A stretch of 64,000 nucleotides of DNA from Costus lasius. Taxonomy: Eukaryota > Streptophyta > Magnoliopsida > Zingiberales > Costaceae. The notes below the pieces were generated by a model. It had not been told where the DNA came from, made no database searches, and worked only from the letters and a program-made list of their open reading frames with translations. The position numbers and the translations under genes are program-made. This document shows, piece after piece, positions 58,447-64,000 of the stretch (its first letter is position 1; each line of letters begins with the position of its first letter). Where the stretch lies: contig CM050451.1 in assembly GCA_027563935.2 (NCBI GenBank), positions 35,231,565 to 35,295,564 of the forward strand, in the 5' to 3' direction.

Positions 58447-60001
58447 ATGGCTGTGAACAATGGCAGATGGTCACTGCGATCTACCCTGGAAAGGGATAAG
58501 TTGGTTTGATCAAACTTAAAGGATTGGTATATGAATTTGAGAATTGTGCTCAAGCTCGAGAGGAAGCTATATGTCCTTGAGAAGCCAATTCCTGAACCAC
58601 TTCCATGCTTGGCCTCGGCGGCTGAGAAGGATGCTTATGATAAGCATCGAGCTGATACTTCGGAGGTTGCACAATTGATGCTAACCAACATGTCGCCCGA
58701 GCTTAGAGGGCAATATGAATCTAAGAGTGCCTCTGAAATTATTTCTAATCTAAGGCAGCTCTTTGATGCATTGGTTGAGCTCAACCCTCCCAAAGTAAAC
58801 ATTCAGTGCGTTGAGCCCAAAGGCTTAACTAATACATTGAAAACAAAGATGGAAAGAGTCAGGAATAATAAGTGCTACTCATGTGGAGGACCACCTCACA
58901 TGATAAAGGACATAGTACGACTTCAGAATGAGAAGAAGAGAGGCAAGGCTTCGTCTTCATGCTCAGGTATTTATGTTACAGAAGTCAACCTTTCTACTTC
59001 TATGTCATGGGTATTGGATACCGCATGTGGAGCTCATATTTGTACAAATATGCAGGGGCTCAAGAAAAGTAGATCGGTGCGGCTTGGAGAGATTGACCTA
59101 CGCGCTGGAAACGGGGCACAGGTTGCTGCTGTTGCAGTAGGCATTTTGACTCTCTCCTTGCCTTCTGGACTTCAATTAGAACTAGACAATTGCTTTTGTG
59201 TACCTTCGCTAACAAAGAACATTGTATCCATTCCTTGCTTGGCGAGAAAAGGATTTAAATTTGAAATAAATAAGAACTCCTGTTCTTTTTCATTTGCAAA
59301 TATGTTCTATGGGAAGGGTACTTTGTGCAATGGTCTATATATCTTGGATATGGAAAGTTCTATTTGTAACATAAGCAATAAGAGGACCAAACTGAGTGGT
59401 TCAGTTGGTGCTTTCCTATGGCACTGTCGATTAGCCCATATAAACAAGAATCGCATCCAACAACTCCACGCAAATGGATTGTTAGATTCAAGTTCCTTGG
59501 AGGAATTTGATACTTGTGAACCTTGTTTATTAGGGAAGATGACAAAGGCGCCCTTCACCTAGATTGGTGAGAGGGCAGAAGGTTTATTGGATCTCATACA
59601 TACTGATGTGTGTGGGCCCTTCAATAAACAAGCCAGAGGAGGGTACAGCTACTTCATTACCTTTACTGATGACTTTAGTAGGTTTATTGGATCTCATACA
59701 TACTGATGTCTACTTAATGAGACATAAATCTGAATCCTTTGAGAAATTCAAGGAGTTCAAGAATGAAGTAGAGAACCAGCTTGGAAGATCCATTAAAGCT
59801 CTTCGATCAGATCGAGGTGGAGAATACCTGAGTGGTGAGTTCTTTGACTATCTGAGAGAGTGTGGGATCATATCCCAACTCACTCCTCCTGGAACACCTC
59901 AATGGAATGGTGTGTCTGAAAGGAGAAATCGAACTTTATTGGATATGGTTCGATCCATGATGAGTCATGCAACTCTACCTTCATCATTCTGGGGGCATGC
60001 A
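58447..60001 (+). pseudogene. B2 Gag-protease-integrase remnant
   Basis: The ATG in ACAATGGCTGTG starts Gag, but TGA at 58507-58509 stops it after 20 codons. Gag is about 97 residues shorter than in family 1 up to the zinc knuckle, with loss of the central capsid part after LRQLFDA. The knuckle reads CYSCGGPPHMIKDI, losing the last Cys. Protease LDTACGAH and the integrase finger (WHCRLAHINKNR ... CEPC) are recognisable. A TAG at 59560-59562 ends the frame. A 30-base segment is copied 100 bases downstream (59580-59609 to 59680-59709), shifting the frame again. Integrase RSDRGGEYLS and GVSERRNRT follow, then F interrupts. Confidence 0.9.
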
Positions 60002-61703
60002 TGTTAGGTCCCCTTCTAGGGGGAGCGCAAGCGGATAAAGCCCCTTTCTAGAGGGGGGCGCAAATGCAATTTTAGGGGTGTCACCCTCATGATCGCATGT
60101 AGATCATATGGTTAACTTATGTATAAGCGAAAGGATCTAGAAAGGGATCATACCAACGCCATGAAGTTGGATGTCGGCTTGGAAGAAGAGAGCAACTTTG
60201 ATCTCCTCCAAAAGTTCACACACAAGGTGAAGATCTCTTACTTCCTTGGCGTCACTTGTGCTAGCAAGGCACCCAAGGTTCCTTGTCGAATGGAAGGAGA
60301 TGATGAAAGCTTTCTTGGCCGATCCTTCTTCTCGTCAACCTCTACCACCCGAGAGTTCGAGTGTCATCGAGAGCCAAAGGGGAGATGAGCGTTTTTTTCA
60401 AACTTGTGATCGAATGTGGAGACATTCATCACTATGGCAAAACCGAAATGCCATAAATGGTAAGTCTTCAACACATGCGTTATGCGTTCACATGAAGTGA
60501 ACCAAACGCATATCTCATCTCACAAATGAACCAAGCGCTCACATATGAGCCGGTTCAATGTAGTTGGTCCAATGACCAAACCAAATCAGCCCAAGTATTG
60601 GTCCAGACCAAAATAAACCCTAAGGTTCAAGATCTGACCGTTCATCCTTTGATGCTCTTGATCTCCCAGATCTAGCATCCACACTCTCGATCAAAGCTTA
60701 CCGATCTCAAGCCCTAATCAATCAAACATGATCAGACTGGATCTCACTTACAATCAGAGTTTAATCTCCTATAAACTGAATCAAAACAATCCAGTCCACC
60801 CGATCTGACTCAAGTAAGTCATATCACCAAATTGTGCGACCCTAAGGGTTTCCTTTAAATGTCGGTAACGATAACTCACGTCATCACAATCAGTGAGGGG
60901 TATCTAGCAACACATCACTGTCTCCCGATATAAAGGAAAGAGTCTTCCAAGACTACACCCAAACCACAGCACAAGTGTGAATCCACTTCACAAGGCATAC
61001 ATGTTTCCTTTGCCACTGGATGTTCTTATTGGACAAGCATGTCAAGCCTGTAACTCCAATACAATGAGCATGATTAGATCAGATGAACATAGTCATCTGG
61101 GTATGGCCATACACTATCTCAATCATCTCATACAGGGGGGCCCCTTTAGAACATCACACTCCTTGAACAAGGAGACGGCAATCCTTTATCTATCACTAGT
61201 GTCCTAACCTGACTCATGATCATTATCCAAGATAGTCTATAATCATTATGTTTCAAATGATATTGAACTACCTCAAAATAATGACATTCATCATTTAGAA
61301 ACACAAGTGATCTCAAGTCAGAGGACATGTGCCACTTGTTGCATTCAAGGATTATTCACATTGTGACAAACAATTGAATATCCTAGTAGGGTCTGTCCAG
61401 TACATCCAATGTACCCATGAGTCTACATCTTATTTCATGCTCGAAGCATCCTATAAGATTAGCACACATATTAGTCTCAATCATATCAAGGCTGTCTCAT
61501 GTTCACCAAGATATCTCGACTAAGGACATATGCATGTCAGCCTAGCTGAACAGCTTTGAGACATTATTCAGAAGTACACTTATTACAGCAGACAAGGTAG
61601 CAACCTGAATAATAACCATGCCTTTATAAACATAAGAGTTTATTACATGATACTTATACAATCCCAAGGCCTCAAACATTAGCCTTAAGGGCATACCCCA
61701 ACA
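60002..61703 (-). repeat. 3' LTR of F (1,702 bp)
   Basis: Plus-strand start TGTTAGGTCCCC, end ACCCCAACA. The first 60 bases have a duplicated CCCTTCTAGGGGG / CCTTTCTAGAGGGG motif near 60010-60060. The remainder matches the family 1 LTR. Confidence 0.93.
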
Positions 61704-61723
61704 ATCTCCCACTTGCACTTAAT

Positions 61724-64000
61724 CTAATGGTTGAGAAACCTCAAACCCATATTATTACAGTGCTTCTCATGCTTCTGCTGCGCCAGAGGCTTGGTAAGCG
61801 GGTCAGCCAGATTGTCATCTGTATGAACTTTGCAGATTTTGATCTCGCCTCGATCAATGATCTCCCGGATCAAGTGAAACCGTCTCTGTATGTGCTTGGA
61901 CTTCTGGTGCGACCGTGGTTCCTTTGCTTGTGCGATTGCTCCAGTGTTATCACAGAAGATAACCAAAGGATCTGCACTCGAAGGAACGACACCAAGTTCT
62001 TTCACGAACTTACGAATCCACACTGCCTCCTTGGATGCTTCCGAGGCTGCAACATACTCGGCTTCTGTTGTGGAATCAGCAACAGTTGACTGTTTGAAAC
62101 TCTTCCACACCACTGCTCCACCATTCAAGCTAAAAACATAGCCTGATTGCGATCGGAAATCATCCTGGTCCGACTGGAACGAAGCGTCAGTATATCCTTC
62201 TATACTGAGTTCTTCCTGACCACCATATATCAAGAACATATCTTTGGTCCTCCGCAGATATTTTAAAATGTTCTTGACCGCAATCCAATGCGCCATACCT
62301 GGATTACTTTGGAAACGACTGGTCACGCTTAACCCGTAAGCGACGTCTGGGCGAGTACACAACATCGCATACATAATGGACCCAATAGCCGAAGCATAAG
62401 GCGTATTGTCCATTTCATCTTTCTCAGTCTGTGTTTGTGGACACTGACTCTTCGAAAGATTCAGACCATGTCTGACTGGAAGATATCCTCGTTTAGAATT
62501 CTCTAAATGAAATCTCTCCAGGACTTTATCGATGTAAGTACTCTGGCACAGCCCGAGAAGCCTCTTAGATCTATCCTTGTAGATCTTCACACCTAATACA
62601 TAGGCTGCTTCTCCTAGATCTTTCATCTGGAAACATTTCCTTAACCATGCTTTAACAGCATGCAGTTCAGGAATATCATTTCCAATGATCAAGATGTCAT
62701 CGACGTAGAGGATTAGGAATGTAATTACGCTTCCACTAAACCTCTTATATACACACGGGTCATCTTCGTTCTTGATGAAACCAAACTCAGAGATTGATTC
62801 ATCAAAACGAATATTCCAGCTTCTAGATGCTTGTTTAAGTCCATAAATGGACTTCTTTAACTTGCATATTTTATGACGATCTGATGGATTAGTGAAACCC
62901 TCAGGTTGTGTCATATACACATCCTCATCCAGATTTCCATTAAGGAAAGCTGTCTTCACATCCATCTGCCAGATCTCATAATCATAATATGCAGCTATCG
63001 CGAAAAGAATCCGAATAGACTTAAACATGGCTACAGGTGAGAAAGTTTCATCATAATCTATCCCGTAGATTTGTTTGAAACCTTTCGCAACCAGCCTGCC
63101 TTTATAGGTAACCACGTTACCATCCATGTCAACCTTCTTCTTGAAGATCCATTTACAGCCTATAGGGATTACTCCCGGAGGCGGATCAACCAAATCCCAG
63201 ACTTGGTTATCTGACATGGAGTCCATCTCGGCTCGCATAGCTTCAAGCCATCTAGCTGACTCCGGTCCACTGACCGCATCCGCATATGTGAGGGGTTCAT
63301 CATTATCAATGATGTAGACTCCGTCATAGCGCTCAGGCTGTCGACGGATCCTTCCCGATCTTCGCGGTTCCCGTGATATTTGAGCCTCAGGTTGTTCGAC
63401 AACCTGTTCTACCGGCTCAGGCACATCCAACTGTGCTTGACTACTTTGTCCTTCTTCTGGAATCTCATCCAGCTTTATTTCTCTCCCTCTGGCCTCTTGC
63501 AGAAGAAACTCCTTCTCAAGAAATATGGCCGTCCGAGCAACAAATACTTTGTTCTCTTTGGGATCGTAGAAATAATAACCCTTAGTTTCCTTAGGGTAAC
63601 CGACAAATATACATTTCTCAGATCTGCTCTCCAGCTTCCCAGAGGCGAGCTTTTTGACATAAGCCTCGCAACCCCAGATCCTGATAAATGTCAAGCTTGG
63701 CTGTTTCCTATACCATAACTCATATGGTGTCTTAGAAACTGCCTTGGATGGCACTCGGTTTAGTACCTTTGCAGTTGTTTCCAGTGCAAAACCCCAAAAG
63801 GAATACGGTAGAGTAGCCTGACTCATCATAGAACGAACCATATCAAGTAACGTTCTATTTCTCCTCTCGGACACACCATTCCATTGCGGTGTTCCTGGCG
63901 GAGTGAGCTGTGAGATAATCCCACACTCCTTCAGATAGTCAGTAAACGCATGACTTAGGTATTCACCACCTCGATCAGAACGAAGTGCCTTGATATTTCG
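61724..64000 (-). CDS. Pol of F, 5' end outside window
   Basis: Open minus-strand frame for about 758 codons: integrase catalytic core from RSDRGGEYLS (second Asp) through GVSERR (Glu), the C-terminal integrase region, linker, reverse transcriptase with YVDD and MKDLGEA, RNase H with TDASF, TEAEY and CDNTGA, ending NNMGLRFLNH-stop. No nonsense or frameshift is seen. Because gag is not visible, whether F is an intact autonomous copy cannot be judged. Among Pol regions seen here it is the least damaged besides G1, and unlike G1 it keeps the MKDLG Asp. Confidence 0.93.
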   Translation of the reverse strand, partial: RNIKALRSDRGGEYLSHAFTDYLKECGIISQLTPPGTPQWNGVSERRNRTLLDMVRSMMSQATLPYSFWGFALETTAKVLNRVPSKAVSKTPYELWYRKQPSLTFIRIWGCEAYVKKLASGKLESRSEKCIFVGYPKETKGYYFYDPKENKVFVARTAIFLEKEFLLQEARGREIKLDEIPEEGQSSQAQLDVPEPVEQVVEQPEAQISREPRRSGRIRRQPERYDGVYIIDNDEPLTYADAVSGPESARWLEAMRAEMDSMSDNQVWDLVDPPPGVIPIGCKWIFKKKVDMDGNVVTYKGRLVAKGFKQIYGIDYDETFSPVAMFKSIRILFAIAAYYDYEIWQMDVKTAFLNGNLDEDVYMTQPEGFTNPSDRHKICKLKKSIYGLKQASRSWNIRFDESISEFGFIKNEDDPCVYKRFSGSVITFLILYVDDILIIGNDIPELHAVKAWLRKCFQMKDLGEAAYVLGVKIYKDRSKRLLGLCQSTYIDKVLERFHLENSKRGYLPVRHGLNLSKSQCPQTQTEKDEMDNTPYASAIGSIMYAMLCTRPDVAYGLSVTSRFQSNPGMAHWIAVKNILKYLRRTKDMFLIYGGQEELSIEGYTDASFQSDQDDFRSQSGYVFSLNGGAVVWKSFKQSTVADSTTEAEYVAASEASKEAVWIRKFVKELGVVPSSADPLVIFCDNTGAIAQAKEPRSHQKSKHIQRRFHLIREIIDRGEIKICKVHTDDNLADPLTKPLAQQKHEKHCNNMGLRFLNH

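Larger units (their letters stand above)
54826..60001 (+). mobile_element. Element B2: family 2 copia element, truncated by F
   Basis: LTR, primer site 56786-56797, leader, decayed gag and protease, integrase up to the GGGGGCATGCA junction with F at 60001/60002. The remainder, if still present, would lie beyond the right end of F, outside the window. Together with B1 it forms a tandem arrangement sharing one LTR. Confidence 0.88.
60002..64000 (-). mobile_element. Element F: family 1 copia element, minus strand, runs off window
   Basis: 3' LTR 60002-61703, complement of the polypurine tract, then Pol on the minus strand to the window end. It lies in B2's integrase region. The left flank is ATGCA (59997-60001), the expected target duplication; its partner is outside the window. 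Confidence 0.93.

Noticed and set aside
1..64000. An env-like or additional ORF after Pol, as in some copia lineages
   Set aside because: In every copy the polypurine tract and LTR follow the Pol stop within about 25 bases, leaving no room.
1..64000. CRISPR array, phage, plasmid or bacterial operon
   Set aside because: All repeats are LTR or internal parts of copia elements; no short spaced repeats and no prokaryotic genes.

Overview
The window is plant nuclear DNA made almost entirely of nested Ty1/copia LTR retrotransposons. I see no host gene, rRNA, tRNA gene, CRISPR array or bacterial feature. Three things point to an angiosperm: the copia gene order (Gag, protease, integrase, reverse transcriptase, RNase H in one frame), primer-binding sites matching plant initiator methionine tRNA (TGGTATCAGAGC), and 5-bp target duplications. 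Long LTRs (about 1.7 kb) that begin TGTTGG..TATGCCC, leaders of about 1.8 kb and a single ORF of about 1,290 codons resemble the Angela/BARE group. That group assignment is my inference from family knowledge; the host species cannot be read from the sequence.

Two related families are present. Family 1 (elements A, C, G1, G2, D, E, F and solo LTR H) has LTRs of 1.65-1.73 kb. Family 2 (B1 and B2) has a 1.96-kb LTR with quite different sequence, but a related polyprotein and leader. Layout: A (+) fills 1-8028 and sits in the integrase region of B1. B1 (+) resumes at 8029-8122 and is split by C (-, 8123-50986, target duplication GTTCG). B1 continues at 50987-52812, is split by solo LTR H (52813-54504, GTTTG), and ends with an LTR at 54826-56784. 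That LTR is immediately followed by the primer site and internal region of a second copy, B2, which is cut at 60001 by F (-, runs off the window). C is itself interrupted by the composite G1-G2 array (+, 11209-27725) and by D (+, 28991-47164, AAATT). D is interrupted by E (-, 32266-41329, GAGAC). The deepest nesting is B1 > C > D > E.

By eye, LTR pairs differ by roughly 0.3-1.3%, so all the family 1 insertions are recent. Only G1 keeps an uninterrupted 1,294-codon polyprotein, and it carries some suspicious substitutions. F is open as far as seen. The other copies have nonsense changes (several CGA to TGA), small frameshifts or insertions.

The most interesting signals are non-coding. (1) Both families share a candidate intron that starts in the 3' part of the LTR and ends just before the gag ATG, with a branch-point-like TACTRAY and TTGTTGTAG acceptor at identical spacing. 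(2) Inside that leader lie serial stem-loops whose stems change in a compensatory way between the families. (3) The G1-G2 array has a chimeric middle LTR, and the host element has lost exactly the stretch between the two insertion sites; this is a clear footprint of LTR-LTR recombination. (4) A tRNA T-arm-like module is present in the leaders of only some copies. If (1) and (2) are real, splicing would remove the primer site and structured region from mRNA and leave them on genomic RNA.
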